Positions 46,740 through 61,500 are shown, numbered from the stretch's first letter. The stretch is 64,000 bases of DNA from Toxorhynchites rutilus septentrionalis (GCF_029784135.1 NC_073745.1:283506493-283570492), one strand, 5' to 3'. The notes: generated by a model from the sequence alone, not told the origin. Program-made: numbers and translations.

Positions 46740-47754
46740 CCGATCAAAGATGCAAGCCATAAACAGCGTATGAATTAATTTTTAATACTACTGGTGAGAA
46801 ATGAGCTCTCAAACGAGTACGAATAAATTAATTTTAAAAGAACGAATGAAATCTTTGTTATTTGTTGATTTTATTAGACGAAGCAATATTTTCCTGTTTC
46901 AATACACGTAGCATTACGTTTAACACGAAGGTATGTGGTGTAAAATGAAAATCTAAAAACTAAATGTGTAAGAAATGATGAAAGATTTTGAACGCTTATA
47001 ACTAGACCATTTCTAAATCGGCCGCAAAGATGTTCGCATCAATCGATTGGAAATATTTCTATGAAATAATGAAAATTACATTTGTTTGACAGTAAAAAAA
47101 AACAAGCACTATCTAAACGCGCTAAATCCCACGATTTGACTGGTCCATTTTTTTTTAGCTTAAAAAAACATTTTTTTTAGCTTATTTTACATTAATTTGT
47201 TTTCAATATTTGACGTCAGAGAGGAGCCCTCGAAAAGAAGATGAGCTAGTTCGGAGAAGCACAAAGCCTTCCGAAGTCATCTGAAATAAAAAATTCAAAA
47301 AGATTATTATTCTACAGACTTTGTTTTAATGAGCTAACCTATAATATACATAAAAAAAATTACGGACTCGTGAAAAAAGTTCTCAAAATCTATTTTTTCT
47401 TGGTAAATTGTTTGAATGAAATAGTTTATTATTAAAAAAATAAACGTTTTAAAGGTTACGTATTTAGATATGTGTGTCTAGAATAACGGGTAAAATTTTT
47501 AGCCACATCGGTTGAATAATTTTTAGTCAGTGCTTCCCCGAAATTTGAGTACATGGTTTTGAGAAAAACGCGTTTAATGTTTTGTCACACGCTTTCTTAC
47601 ACACTACGGAGCGCTCTCTTATATTAGCTATAACTTTATAAATATTTGAAATTTCGGTCTGAAAATTTTTGGATATATTTTTAAGATGTTTTGCTTCCGA
47701 AAAATGAAAAAAAATCGATTTTTTGAACCCGTCACACCGGGCTACTACCTTAAA
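46740..47754. other. unassigned interval
   Basis: AT-rich, with only short frames and poly-A runs. No terminal repeat or domain is recognised. Confidence 0.4.
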
Positions 47755-48040
47755 CGGACCCTGCCTATCCTAGCTACACCTATGCTCAATTAAATTATCA
47801 TATAAGGTATGTTTAAATATTAATTTAAAGTATTCATTTGAATTTAAAAATTTCTGCGTACATAAATCTACTGCAGATAATCGATACTAATTGTATGGAA
47901 AAAAAACCCCTATTACAGCCCCTCCTCTACCTAGCTACGTTCAATTTTGTTCGAATGATAAAATTTATAAAGCATATTAACAAATCATTCAAAATTTCTG
48001 ATCTAAAAATAATAAATACTTCTGATAATCGAGTCCGACG
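47755..48040 (-). repeat. pogo-type dispersed repeat, copy 1
   Basis: Read inverted it starts CGTCGGACTCGATTATC and matches 63309-63635 over about 300 bases, including GATTATCTGCAGTA and TATTTAAACATACC. The end sequence resembles Tigger/pogo termini. Confidence 0.65.
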
Positions 48041-48349
48041 TGTATCTGAAGGAAAATTTTATAGATTCCAATGCTAGTGTTAAAAAAGAGAAATGTAATA
48101 ATATCCAAAGCACAACAAGTAATAAAGTGCGTCACAATAAAAAAAACCTTTGGTTTTATTTTGTACATAAAAAAGTTGTTGTTAGTAAAACTTTTCCCTT
48201 AAATATGAACATTATACGTTATATCAACAATTCATAGCCAAGTGTTTAAGAATGCTTCTAATAATTCTATTTATAAATTATTTCTTTCGAAAAATATAAA
48301 ATAACCTTTTTAAAAAAATCGAATTTTAGTTTTCCAAATGCAGAAAAGT

Positions 48350-48702
48350 ATGCGGTTCAAACTTGTATGCAGGTTTCGAAAATGGTTTGCGATGTTTGAT
48401 ACAGCTCGAATATGCAAACAACAGCCTTCGTTCCTCTCTTGGTTTAATCATGTAATGTTACACAAGTGATTGCTGTCATTCATACAAGTATCTGAATGAT
48501 CCTCTCATATTTGATTATATGTTCGTGAGAGGTTACTTGCATGACACATTGTGTATCATTCGATTTTGATCGAAATCCAAACACTGCACCCTGCAACTCA
48601 CAACTGAATGGAACAAACCAAAAAAAAAAAACCGCAAAACAATTTTTTTAGTGTGAAATGCCACCTTTACAACGAGTGTAAACTTGAAATTGTAGGATTG
48701 AT
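48350..48702 (+). repeat. 351-base direct repeat, copy 2
   Basis: Matches 45920-46270 with a few substitutions and A-run length differences. It lacks the mariner terminus found beyond copy 1. Confidence 0.85.
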
Positions 48703-48776
48703 ATTGAAAAGTTTTTAAAAACACTTCTTACTCACGTTCGCAAACTTTGCGATGCATGGACAATGTAAACCAAGTA

Positions 48777-49192
48777 CAGGGAAACTTCGATATAACGTAC
48801 CCTCGATATAACGTCACTCGATATAACGTACACATTTCCAAAGTGTAAAGGAAATTTTTTTTCAATATTTTTTTTCTGATAAAACAATGAATTATCTGTA
48901 TTGTGATGCAAAAATAAGTTTTGTACCTTCAATCAATTCCGAAATACAGCTGGTTTTGTGATTCCGGATTCTAAATGAATCAAGCTTTATTCAACGGTAC
49001 GAAGGTAAACATCATGAGAAAGGCTGGCTTCGTCTTCTGATTGAAGTTATTAATTAACTTTACTAAAACAGCAACACACTAATGCATTATAGACTACGTT
49101 TGTGAGTACTTTATTATGCTTCGATATAACGTACAATTCGATACAACGTACAATTTTGAAAGTGAAATGTACGTTATATCGAAGTTTACCTG
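48777..49192. mobile_element. 416-bp pogo-type MITE
   Basis: The left end CAGGGAAACTTCGATATAAC and the inverted right end CAGGTAAACTTCGATATAAC are nearly identical, and TA flanks both sides (48775-48776 and 49193-49194). CGATATAACGTAC recurs internally near both ends. There is no coding frame. Confidence 0.85.
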
Positions 49193-49482
49193 TATATTGG
49201 TTTTCTTGACAAAAAACTCAGCAGATTTTTTTTTATGAGATGACAGTTTTTCAAATTTGATTTTCGTTTTTGATGTATTGATGTGTTTGATGTATTTGAT
49301 GTTTTTGAGTATGTTTTAATCTGCGAAAAAAATGAAATGTGAAGAGTCCAAACTCCAAATTTGTAGCTCACGTGTTTTTTGTGTTGAAAAAATCGCCAAC
49401 TTTTCAAAACTAAACGTGCTATTGTCATAAAAATAATCCTCATAAAAAACGTGCTTAAAAGTAATTTATTTTATCAAAAGGC

Positions 49483-49767
49483 CGCTATAAATAACAATGA
49501 TCATATCAACTGTCTCCGCTATCCGGTGGTTTAACTGAACAATGGAAAAACAGAAGTAATACTCTTATACCTAAGTGACTGCTGTGTAAAGTACAATATG
49601 CACTGGTATAGAAGTAATACTCTTACGCCTAAAATGGCAACTTTGTAATGTGCTATATATAGATACGACAAAACATGTGCCATGTACCCGATTAAAATTC
49701 GGCTCTGTTACAGCTAAAATGCTGATGAGACTAAATAAATAAACAAATGGGATAAAAAAAACATTTT
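49483..49767 (+). mobile_element. 5'-truncated SINE
   Basis: Matches the 3' part of the SINE at 11402-11889 (CTGTCTCCGCT, CGGCTCTGTTACAGC, tail AAATAAATAAACAAATGGGATAAA). The Pol III promoter head is missing. Confidence 0.8.
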
Positions 49768-50389
49768 GAGAGACACAAAAAAAAATTCAACTGCAGTTAA
49801 CATATCTACAAAAACAATTAGTTGTACTTTTTTTATTGTTTAAATAATCTGTGAATTCCTTCCACATATCCTAGTGCTCTCTGAGTGGGAAAATTCCAAA
49901 CAAATCTATTTGGGAAATCGAGTTTGTCAAATCGTTGCACGAGATCACCCTAGTGTAAAGTGACCAGATGGTCAGAGGTCTATCGCGGGACACAAAAAAC
50001 AAAACGTTATGTATATACGTTATGTGAACATAAACCATAGTTTAGCAAGTCTAAACTGATCAGTATTATTTCTTTCTGAGTACCGGCACTCAGTTGTGAT
50101 TTTTCGGTGGTTTAGATTTTGTTTACGTTCGAAAATCACTCGCTCAATCAGAGCATTTACGCCTGGCAAGCACGATTTAAATTCTACAATTATCTTCAAA
50201 TTACCGAATGTAATGCTCGAAAATTCCAATTCATTTTTCATCGACACAAAAAAATGGACTAATTTCGGATGGCGGTGAAAGATAATTTATAGGAACAAAT
50301 TTTCTTTAAATCTTACGTTTATTAAGTCTACAACAAAAATGATTGAAGGCTGTTGATTCGCAGCAGCAGCACTGTCAAGCAACATGATG

Positions 50390-50760
50390 ATTTTTCCATA
50401 CTGCAAGTTCCACCCCACAGTGAAGGAGTTGGATATCCTGAGGCACTTTGTGTCCGCCAGATATAGCCGATCTGGTATTTACAATATCATCTCTTTGCCG
50501 CTCCTTAAGCCGGGAGATCGAAGCTACCGGCCAAACGGTGGAGAAGAATCTGGCCAAAATGGACATTTTATGCGGAAGCGTCAGACGATACCAGCCGTAT
50601 CTGAGCAGCAGGCAATCACTCAGAAGGAGTAGCTTGAGGTGCTGGCGAAAGAAGTGAAAAACTTCTTTTCGTACTCATAATGAAAGACGAGACGTACTTA
50701 ATGCTAGAATTCAACGAATGGCAGGGGACCGGGTACTTTACGTTTCCCAGGTAAGCGATG
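50390..50760 (+). pseudogene. Tc1-type transposase N-terminal relic
   Basis: One frame carries HPTVKELDILRHFVSARYS and then SGIYNIIS (a helix-turn-helix), the next KMDILCGSVRRYQPYLS, and the third MKDETYLMLEF near 50680, which is the (M)DDETY block with the first catalytic aspartate. Frame changes separate all three, and no C-terminal part follows. Confidence 0.7.
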
Positions 50761-51229
50761 ACGTCGAATATATTATTCACATCAATATAGATTATAGTTT
50801 TTTTTTTTGGTTTTCATACATACTTACAGATTTTTCAAAATAATGATCCAATATTAGTTGTCACTTGATCTCAGTAATATTTTCCCCCACTCATCAATTT
50901 TATACATATAGCATTCGAACCAGCCTGAATGAGAATCATTTTGACATTCATATGTAGAGTGTAGTACTGTTTTCTCATGTTCAACCTAAGGCGAAAAGAT
51001 GCAAAAATATGCGTTTTCGTCTAGCTTTACAATAAAGCTATAGCACTGTTTATATTTTCCTTCTAAAGTATAGTGAATACGAATTTCTACGTGAATACTA
51101 CGAACTTCGTCAAATTCATAATAACTATGCCAATCAATGATACTAAAGCTTGGATTATGATTCAAGATTGAACTTCTAAATTTAACCCATTGCGGTCGTA
51201 TTGAATTTCGACATGTGTGTCGTACTATA

Positions 51230-52154
51230 GACCGTTCCAGAAAGTATGGGCACACTTGGAAATGACTCTAACATGCGTATTTTACGTTTTATGAAGAAAC
51301 TTTATTCAGCAAATATGTTCTCTATTATCTCTAGATACAAAAAATAACAACAAAACCTTCATTTGATTAATCATATCCAAGATGGCGAGCTTTTCCTCGT
51401 ACGTGCGCCATAAGCTTTTCCACAGATGAGTTTCCGACGCTTGCGGCTGCTTTCTTCCAGTCTTTTTGAAACTGAGTCACTATAGTCGATGGCTTAACAT
51501 GTTTCCTGAGGTACGCCTTCACTAGAGCCCAAAAAGTTTAAATTGGGCGTATTTCCGGGCAATTTGGAGGATTCATGTGCTTCGGAACAACATTAACCTC
51601 ATTATCTTCAAACCACTGCAGCGTAGCTTTGGCGTAGTGGCAGGATGCCAAATCTGGCCAAAAAACTACTGGATCCTTTTGTTGACGGATCAGAGGCAGC
51701 AATCTTTTTTGCAAACACTTTTCGATGTATATTTGTGTATTCAAAGTAGCAGTTGTGACGAAAGGTTGGGAAAATTTACCACACTGACATATTGCTTGCC
51801 ACACCATGGCTTTTTTACCGAATTTTTCCGGCCAGTTTTCGGCAGATCCAGAAAGGAATTGTCCTCATCATACTTACGGATCGCATTTCGAACAGCTTTA
51901 ACGCTTACGCCTTCCTGTTTCGTCAGTTTTCTCGGGGACAATCCAGGAACTGTAATCCATTTGTGCACAATTTTTTTACGATGTTCTGCGGAAAGTCCTC
52001 GCATTTTGAAAGGACGTGATAAAAATCGACTGTATTTGCACCAAAATGAAGCAGAGAGTATAAACAAACGGACGTATCCAAACACGGTCACAGAAAACTA
52101 TTTACAATTGAACGGCAGCGTTCTTCCAGTGTGCCCATACTTTCTGGAACGGTC
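51230..52154 (-). mobile_element. Tc1/mariner D37E-type element, 925 bp, internally deleted
   Basis: The ends GACCGTTCCAGAAAGTATGG (51230) and its inverted partner (ending 52154) are perfect over at least 26 bases and are flanked by TA (TATA on both sides). The element is shorter than the usual about 1.3 kb because the transposase centre is missing. Confidence 0.92.
51368..52007 (-). pseudogene. D37E-type transposase, deleted and nonsense-mutated
   Basis: The N-terminal part, starting MRGLSAEHRKKIVHKW, has a helix-turn-helix with KLTKQEGVSVKAVRNAIRKY. After LDLPKTGRK it joins, in another frame, the catalytic C-terminus MVWQAICQCGKF. The second aspartate is in FWPDLASCHY. The position 38 residues on, where the final catalytic glutamate belongs (PEIRPI then E), is a TAA stop at about 51539; beyond it TFWALVKAYLRKH continues open to about 51370. 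The first catalytic aspartate is lost with the deletion. Confidence 0.85.
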
Positions 52155-52498
52155 TATAGGCGCAATTTTTTACATGATAAAGCAGTGACGTATAACTTTG
52201 TGAGATAATGAAAGATGAACAAGATTCTTTTATTTTTTGTAAACGTCTGATAAGTATTTACTAATTATATTTTAAGTTTATGTTCAAAAAATTTGCTTAA
52301 ATTCTTCTACGTGTGACATCTTTCGCATGAATCACAAAAATAATTAGTTTGACGTCCTTCGCCTTTTATATTTTTGTTTGAGCAATAGAACTAAGCTCTT
52401 TACATCGACACAGTGACGCAGTACATGGAGTTTTCCATTAATCTTTTCCTCAAGCATAGATGACAACTTTTGTTTATACTGAGTACCGTTATCTATTA

Positions 52499-53390
52499 CT
52501 AGCTGAGTCGGCAAACTTCGTCCCGGCCAAAATTGGTTTTTTGTTATTGTTAATTTGTTTGTAATACCTTCAAACATTCACGTTTTCTTACTAAGTGCAA
52601 GTTCATGAGTCCAATCGTTCATTGATTGATCTTCTAATCGACCCCGTTGAATTTACCTTTAACTGAAAAAATCTTAGTACTTCTACCAGAACTCATCATT
52701 CTAATATCAGATTATTTTCAGACACAATTCTCGTTCAAATTTTTTCAACCACTTGCAAATAACATGTTTCTCCGTTACATGGAATAAATGTTTGATACAG
52801 AAAATATGAAAGAATAAAGACAGACCCCTCCCCACTTCTCCCCTTAGAGGGGAGGGAGGGGGAGGGATGGAGTGTCTATTCACCATAGAAACGTTTCATG
52901 CCCCCTAAAATTTTCAAATGCTAAATTTGATTTCGTTTGTTTGATTAGTTCTCGAGTAGTGCAGAAATTTGTGTTTCATTTGTATGGCAACCCTCCTCAG
53001 AGAGGGGGGTGAAGTGTCTAACCACCATAGAAACATTCATTGCATCCTAAAACCTGCACTTGTCAAATTTGGTTTCGTTTGCTTGATTAATTCTCGAGTC
53101 ATGCAGAAATTTGTGTTTCATTTGTATGGCAGCCCCCCTTTAGAGAGGGGGAGGAGTATCTAACCATCATAGAATCATTTATTGCACCCTAAAACCTCCA
53201 GATGCCTAATAAGGTTGCATTTGCTTGATTATGTCTCGAGTAATGTAGAAATTTGTGTTTCATTTGTGTGGCAGCCCCCCTTTAGAGAGGGGGGAGGGGT
53301 CTCAAACTATCATGAAAACCTTCCCCGGCCCCAAAAACCTCTACATACACTAAAATGGCTCTAACTCTGCAAATAATAGGACTTTCGATA
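52499..53390 (-). mobile_element. Helitron-like repeat with 142-bp modules
   Basis: The minus-strand 3' end is GACTCAGCTAG, related to 17306-17942 and 34363-35012. GTGTTTCATTTG recurs at 52971, 53113 and 53255, exactly 142 bases apart. Each is followed by GGCAGCCCCCC-type and GAGAGGGGGG runs. Confidence 0.5.
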
Positions 53391-53485
53391 AGTCCTTTCT
53401 AGGGTATATTCTTGAATGCCTAAACTACAGAAGTATGAAGGAATTTTTTTTTAATTTTTTCAAATTTCTAGACTAGATTACTGCC

Positions 53486-53968
53486 TTAATATGATGTTAA
53501 TTGCTTTAGGGAAGAAACATTATTCATAAAAAAGCAGCACTGAAATATCACCTGAACTGGGTTATTTTTTACTCGGGTTGTGCTAGAGTTGTCGACAACT
53601 CGATGTTGTATAAAAGGTACAACTCTACGCTCGCTGTTTGGCAATCGCCTCAGGACCTGAATATTAATATCGCTCCTCGAAATATAGGTTACACCCTTAT
53701 GTACAGTTATATACAGATGATGGATTGATGGATTAGCAAAACGAGAAAGAGATCTGATTGATGACACAAGAATGGAGAAACTCAACTGATCTATTTGCTC
53801 CCTTATTTGCATAGAGGCAAATAAGGGAGTCACGTTGGCAATTGCCGGAGTCACGTACACCTGTCTGTTTCTAATCACAAGAGGCACCGAATGCGGAAAT
53901 CGATGTGAAATAACTCTTCGTTCAGTCGAAAAGATTGTCTCATGCGCTTTAATCTCAGTACCCCACAA
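53486..53968 (-). CDS. 160-codon unknown frame
   Basis: Open on the minus strand but starting at TTG; no ATG-initiated version covers the whole frame. The product would be basic, rich in S, R, V and I, with no domain recognised and no clear membrane span. It includes IANVTPLFASMQIREQIDQL and IHHLYITVHKGVTYIS. It could be a relic exon, a decayed mobile or viral element, or chance. Confidence 0.25.
   Translation of the reverse strand: MWGTEIKAHETIFSTERRVISHRFPHSVPLVIRNRQVYVTPAIANVTPLFASMQIREQIDQLSFSILVSSIRSLSRFANPSIHHLYITVHKGVTYISRSDINIQVLRRLPNSERRVVPFIQHRVVDNSSTTRVKNNPVQVIFQCCFFMNNVSSLKQLTSY
53798..53829. repeat. perfect 13-bp-stem hairpin
   Basis: CTCCCTTATTTGC (53798-53810) and GCAAATAAGGGAG (53817-53829) with loop ATAGAG. 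It lies inside the 160-codon frame. Confidence 0.85.
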
Positions 53969-53969
53969 G

Positions 53970-56900
53970 CTAACAAACGTGTTTTCATTATGGTTTGCAC
54001 TGGACCATTCCTTCCGTGTTAGGGCTCAGAATACTTGATTCCAGTGAGATATGAGATGAAACCATTCCAATAATTTTGTTTACTTTAGGACATTTTGTTT
54101 CCCCACCTATTTACTTCATCCGAAAATATTGAAATTTGGTTTGATGATTTAAATACTTCAAAATACCAAGGCTATTCAAAAAAAAAAAAAATACCGTTAA
54201 TTGCTCAAATGTTGCCAAAGGTTCTGGCTGCAAAAAGAACATACTCTGAAAGATTTTGTTTTTTCATTTAACAACTAAGCGAGTATTTTATTTTGATATA
54301 TGATGATTTGATACAGTGTTGGTTCAAACTACGCAACAAAGAAAAACATTCTAGCAGAATCTTGTTACTGCTACCGGTTTCTATGTAATTATTAACTTCT
54401 TGGTGCACATCATTAAATCTCTCAAAATATTACAATAAATCCTTATTATCAGCCCGTGGCTTATTTCCACGGCGACACAGCTCATTATTCGAATCGCCAT
54501 TATCATACACAATTTGCATCTTTATTCCACTTCCATTTTTCTTCAAAAACACCTCAGAACCAACAGCCCGCGGCGTGAAGCTGTGCATTTTACCCATCAC
54601 TGGTAAGCAGGCTTACCTTGGCTGCTGCAGGAACACAAATTTCCCCATTCAAGAGGCAAATGAAAAGCTGCTTTTGTCGAATCCTCAATATAAACCGGGT
54701 ACTGTGTACGTGTCTATGTGGGTGTTGATGTTTGTAAACAGCACCCCATAGAAAACTCCATCGCATAGCGCTGAAGACGAATCTCGTTTCATAAATTCTT
54801 AACTCTTTACCGTTTTTTTTTTTGCCGTGCCTTGTAACCAACGCCGCTGTATTCTGACTTCTTCTGAGCGAGAAGCACCAGGACGAAGCCTCCTTTCAGG
54901 GCTGTCGTGTGGGATGTGATGAAACGTTCGCCACGTTTCTCATTCAGGTCGAGACCGGCGAGCATAAAAGCCTCAAAGAAGCAAGCAAATTTGCAGCAGA
55001 CTGGAGAAGGGGGAAAACTCTAATGTTGCACACTCGGCTGGGTTATGGGATGGGATGGTCCAGGATTGCGGGGGCAGAGCGACACGCTCGTAGAAAAACC
55101 GAAACATGCTGCGACGGCATTACGGCTACCGTTTAGGCAACCCTTTCTACGTCTTCTCGCAATAATGCTTATCTACATCATTTCCCACGTGTTATTTCTC
55201 TCTCTCTCTGTCTCGTTGACGGGCAGTGTTCGGAAAGATGAAAATTAGGTGTGCTATATTTGTGGCAATTTTCTGCCAATTTTCTCATGGGAAGAAAGGA
55301 AATGTGGGAAATTGTTTGGAATGACTTCCATTAAAAGTTATGCCTGATGGAGAATTTCCTGCGATTGTCTAATGTGCGAAATGTTACTGTTGGAAATAGA
55401 ATCAAGATAGAATCGGAACGTGTCCCTCGGAAAAAAGGACGATGTGATGGGCCTGACAGTTTTTGGAAAAATATCAAACTTTAGCTATTTCCTTTGCCGA
55501 AAAGCAGAAGAATAAAATAAAACAATTGCCTGGAAAAATATTCGGAGGCCCCATTCATTGCGACATGTCTGTCTTCCGATAAACAGCAACAGCGCAACCG
55601 GTCCATTATCCTTTCTGCTCTATGTTTTTTTTTCGCTGCGGGACCTTTTCTGTGGGAAGCGAAACTAAATGACGTATCCCGAAACGGCTGAGTGCTTTTA
55701 ACGTGATTTTGCTGAATGTTTCGTCCGCACCCGGCCACCGAAACAATTGGCCCTCACCCTCGGGGGAGAACCCGGCAGTCGTAACTTCGTAATCGCTCAC
55801 CTACACGCCAGGAGGAAAGTGGTTTCTCTCGCCAAATGGGAAAACGTTTAGGCGGAGAATTATTTAAACTTCAGCAACATCAGCAAGTTTTCCACTTCAG
55901 AGGACGAGTGGATGAAACGGAGGCTTTTTCGGTGCTATCGAGCCTTGGCGAATCCTCGTTGCTGCTGCGTGAGTTCTTTGCCCTTTGAGAAGTCTATGTC
56001 TATTCGAGGCAACGTTTGGAACAAAAAGAAAAACTTGGCGCAGAGTTTTTCGGAACTTTTCAGGAGCGCTCAGAAAGTAGTTATCTGGGGACCGATCATC
56101 GACACAATCAGAAAGTGTTCGCCTAAAAGAAGTGACATGTGTAGAATCTGTTCCGGAGAAGTGAAGTTCTTTGTTTCAAAGATTCTCTGAACCTCATCAA
56201 TCATTCGATGTTTCGTGACCCATACAAAATCCAGAAGAAAAAGCATTTCGTGGGAACATAATATTCCCAGGAATTTTATCATGGGAAAATAGCCACACGA
56301 ACTCCTATTGTAGTAATTCCAATAATTACTAGATAAAACGATTTTTCCCAGAAAAACAGAGCTTCTTTTCATGGTAATTGATAGCGTTGATTAAAATATT
56401 CTACAGATTACGCAGAAACCGAACGATGTAAAATTGTTGGAAGCTGTACCGAGTATTTTTTTTACACAGTATTCGACCATTCGAGGATTGGAAATGATTT
56501 CAATGGAATCACAATAGACAGCGTTAGTTTCACTTTTCTCTATCACCGAATGCTGCGATTTTTCAACACTGTGTTGAAAGTTGAAGAGAAAAGCTCAAAT
56601 TGACAATGTCAGGAAAATGCACTCGATGGAAATCAAACCAATTAGAGTAGAAGAGAGGGATATCTCGCAAGGTAAACTGCTAAAGATTTTACTGGTTTGA
56701 GGTAATCAATAACTGTATTGCTGCGTTTTGCTGCGATTGAGTTGAAGACAAACCAATATCAAGCTCTTGATCATGAATGTTTATGTATTTTTTTCTTATC
56801 GACGAGTTTCGTGCCAACTCGAATGGTCATTGGCATCTATATCACAGATTACAGTGAAACGTTGTGGGTGTAAAGAAATTGGTCATTTAAGCAACTTTGC

Positions 56901-57100
56901 AAAAACTATAAGAACTACAAAATGCTGGCTAAAGAATGAAATGTAGGAACTAATTCATGTTTTCAATGAAAAATATCAAACAAATAAAAAAAGAAAATCT
57001 ATTGAACCAAAATTATTTTGAAAATTGATATTATTTTCTCAAAAATGTATTTAAATTCTCAAATAAAAATATATGAATAGTCCTTACAATTTCCAACAAG
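53970..57100. other. less repetitive interval, no gene supported
   Basis: Frames up to about 100 codons exist on both strands and overlap one another, but none has a recognisable domain. The stretch 54550-56200 is GC-richer and has (TC)n near 55195-55215. Confidence 0.35.
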
Positions 57101-57105
57101 TCATC

Positions 57106-57808
57106 TGTTACGGCCTAGACGGAAAACACACACATACAAACAACTTTATTCAAACACTTCACATTTTACACAAAATACTTAAAACTAAACACAACACTTT
57201 CAATATTATCCGCAGTGGTAGAACCTGAGTTCGCACCTGTAAACGAATACGGTTAACGTAGCTATACATTAAATAGTTATTGTCACTTACGTTTTCATAC
57301 AGCAACAATTACCAGCAAAGGGAATAGATATCATATTAATCACAACACACAACACACTGTACTTACCACTCACAATTCAGCACAACAACAAAATAAGTAA
57401 ACAATCACAACACACAAACAATAACAATCCAATTGTCAGAATGGGAACGGATGGAAACGAACCCGCTATACAAAGCGCAATTGTATTATAGCGAATATTT
57501 CAGACGCAATCCAAACGAACGCTATACAAATGACTATGGACCAATCGTATGAATAGGGCACGAAATGTTCAGAGCGTGTTCAGTTGCGAATAAACCTTCG
57601 ATCAGTATAGATCAAGCTAGTTTGACTATATTCGATCTCATCATTTCATCTCTACTACATCGGGTAGCCAGTCTATCTTCATTTCTACTAGTCTGGAGCC
57701 CTGCTCAGATACCTCTCTGGGCGGAGACATTTTTGGCGCTGTAGACAGGATTCTCTACTCTACTCATCACTCTAGAACTCTGCTCAGATACCTCTCCGGG
57801 CGGAGACA
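57106..57808 (+). mobile_element. solo-LTR-like element with 5-bp duplication
   Basis: Starts TGTTACGGCC and ends GGCGGAGACA, with TCATC on both sides (57101-57105 and 57809-57813). The last about 40 bases (CTGCTCAGATACCTCTC...GGCGGAGACA) also occur at about 57700-57730, followed by TTTTTGGCGCTGTAGACAGG, which looks like a primer-binding site. It is therefore either a solo LTR with an internal duplication or a 5' LTR plus leader fused by deletion to the end of the 3' LTR. BEL/Pao or gypsy origin is undecided. Confidence 0.65.
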
Positions 57809-57813
57809 TCATC

Positions 57814-60378
<2,565 letters not shown>

Positions 60379-60582
60379 TTATTGTCTGTCCGGCTCACAT
60401 TTGCTCTTCCGAGAACTGACGTTTGTTCCTGTCTTCCTTCCTTCCAGCGAAAACATGAATCGTGAATCAAACTTCTCAGCAGACAACGATGGCTCAACCA
60501 AATGAGCTTCTCCAACCGACTCCGTGCGGGAATCATTTTTCTTCAATATGCTTTCCACTTTGCTGTGTATGCTCGACAGCAT
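60379..60582 (-). CDS. possible small exon or gene, unknown product
   Basis: From the ATG at 60582 the minus-strand frame has 67 codons (SSIHSKVESILKKND, FMFSLEGRKTGT) and stops at 60379; the frame is open a further 26 or so codons upstream. A GTGAGC near 60395 could be a splice donor. About 440 bases upstream the minus strand has TATAAATTG (61021-61029), and a separate 46-codon frame (MEFLKNQSTCVQRN...) lies between. The layout resembles a 5' exon with a TATA promoter, but no family is recognised. Confidence 0.3.
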   Translation of the reverse strand: MLSSIHSKVESILKKNDSRTESVGEAHLVEPSLSAEKFDSRFMFSLEGRKTGTNVSSRKSKCEPDRQ

Positions 60583-61020
60583 ATCCTTATTGTTCGATCG
60601 ATCCGAAACAAGCGATTCATTACCGGAATTTTCTTCTTTGGAGATCACTACCACAGGGGGATGGTTTTACTTGGCTCAACTATACTAATAATTTCCACAT
60701 TTTTTTCACTACGATATGTGCATTTTCGAACCTATTTCACTTCCGAGTTATATTTATGTTCGTTCACTTTGTCTCCCGCTCGTTCTTGGGGAGCATACTT
60801 GCACTTCCACTTAATAACTTCCTTTGCAATGTTTCTCTGGACACACGTAGACTGATTTTTGAGGAATTCCATTTTCGGTGCGTTATCACCGCGACGGATC
60901 ACTATACTATACGATACAATACGTTTTAGGCAACAGCCAGAAAAAAGTCGCAGCAAATGAAACAAAAAAAAAACCAGTCAAAATCCTGCTGTCACTCAGT
61001 GTCCTTTCCTCAGGGACATC

Positions 61021-61029
61021 CAATTTATA
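61021..61029 (-). promoter_or_regulatory. possible TATA box of the minus-strand transcript
   Basis: GGTATAAATTGG on the minus strand, upstream of the two small frames at 60379-60900. No clear initiator was picked. Confidence 0.3.
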
Positions 61030-61190
61030 CCACAGGGAGAACTAGTTTCATGGCGTTTTTTATTATCAGCGCTTTGCTCCACACGCTTATTCTTCTTCAA
61101 AAAGAAACACAGACAATCGCTATTGTGATACACTAATAAGTACACGACGGACAGGTGAAATAACGCACACCTATATCATCTATCTATCTA

Positions 61191-61500
61191 CCAGGGTCGT
61201 TCAAACAATAAGTTTCAGTGCCTCAGAAATCGCAGAAAAATAAAGTTAGGACAGAAAATAAGGTGGTCTACGATTTATTTTCTATTTTTCTACATAATCG
61301 CCGTAACGTTCGCTGCATTTTTTATGGCACGAGTTTTTCTATACCGAGCGCGAAGTGCGTAGCGTCCAATTTTTTGAAGTACGATGTAACTGCGCCACGA
61401 ATTTCTTCATTGTTATCGAATCGTTGACCGCCGAACGCCTGTTTCATAACTGGGAGTAAGTGATAGTCGCTAGGGGCGAGGGCGAGCGTTTCTTAATCGG
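61191..61500 (-). pseudogene. mariner 3' end with transposase C-terminal relic
   Basis: TA precedes CCAGGGTCGTTCAAACAA, a mariner-type terminus. On the minus strand a frame reads ALAPSDYHLLPVMKQAF and GGQRFDNNEEIRGAV and ends FALGIEKLVP before a stop. LAPSDYHL holds the third catalytic aspartate. Nothing upstream of that block is recognisable. Confidence 0.7.

Noticed and set aside
52921..53340. Regularly spaced repeats suggestive of a CRISPR array
   Set aside because: Only three units, long imperfect modules and a eukaryotic repeat context; it is an internal tandem repeat of a Helitron-like element.
53486..53968. Interpretation of the 160-codon frame as an endogenous viral glycoprotein
   Set aside because: No signal peptide, membrane span, cysteine pattern or recognisable motif supports it, so it is listed only as unknown.
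54909..56190. Several 65-100-codon frames in the GC-richer interval
   Set aside because: They overlap on both strands, lack domains and have no convincing start or splice context.
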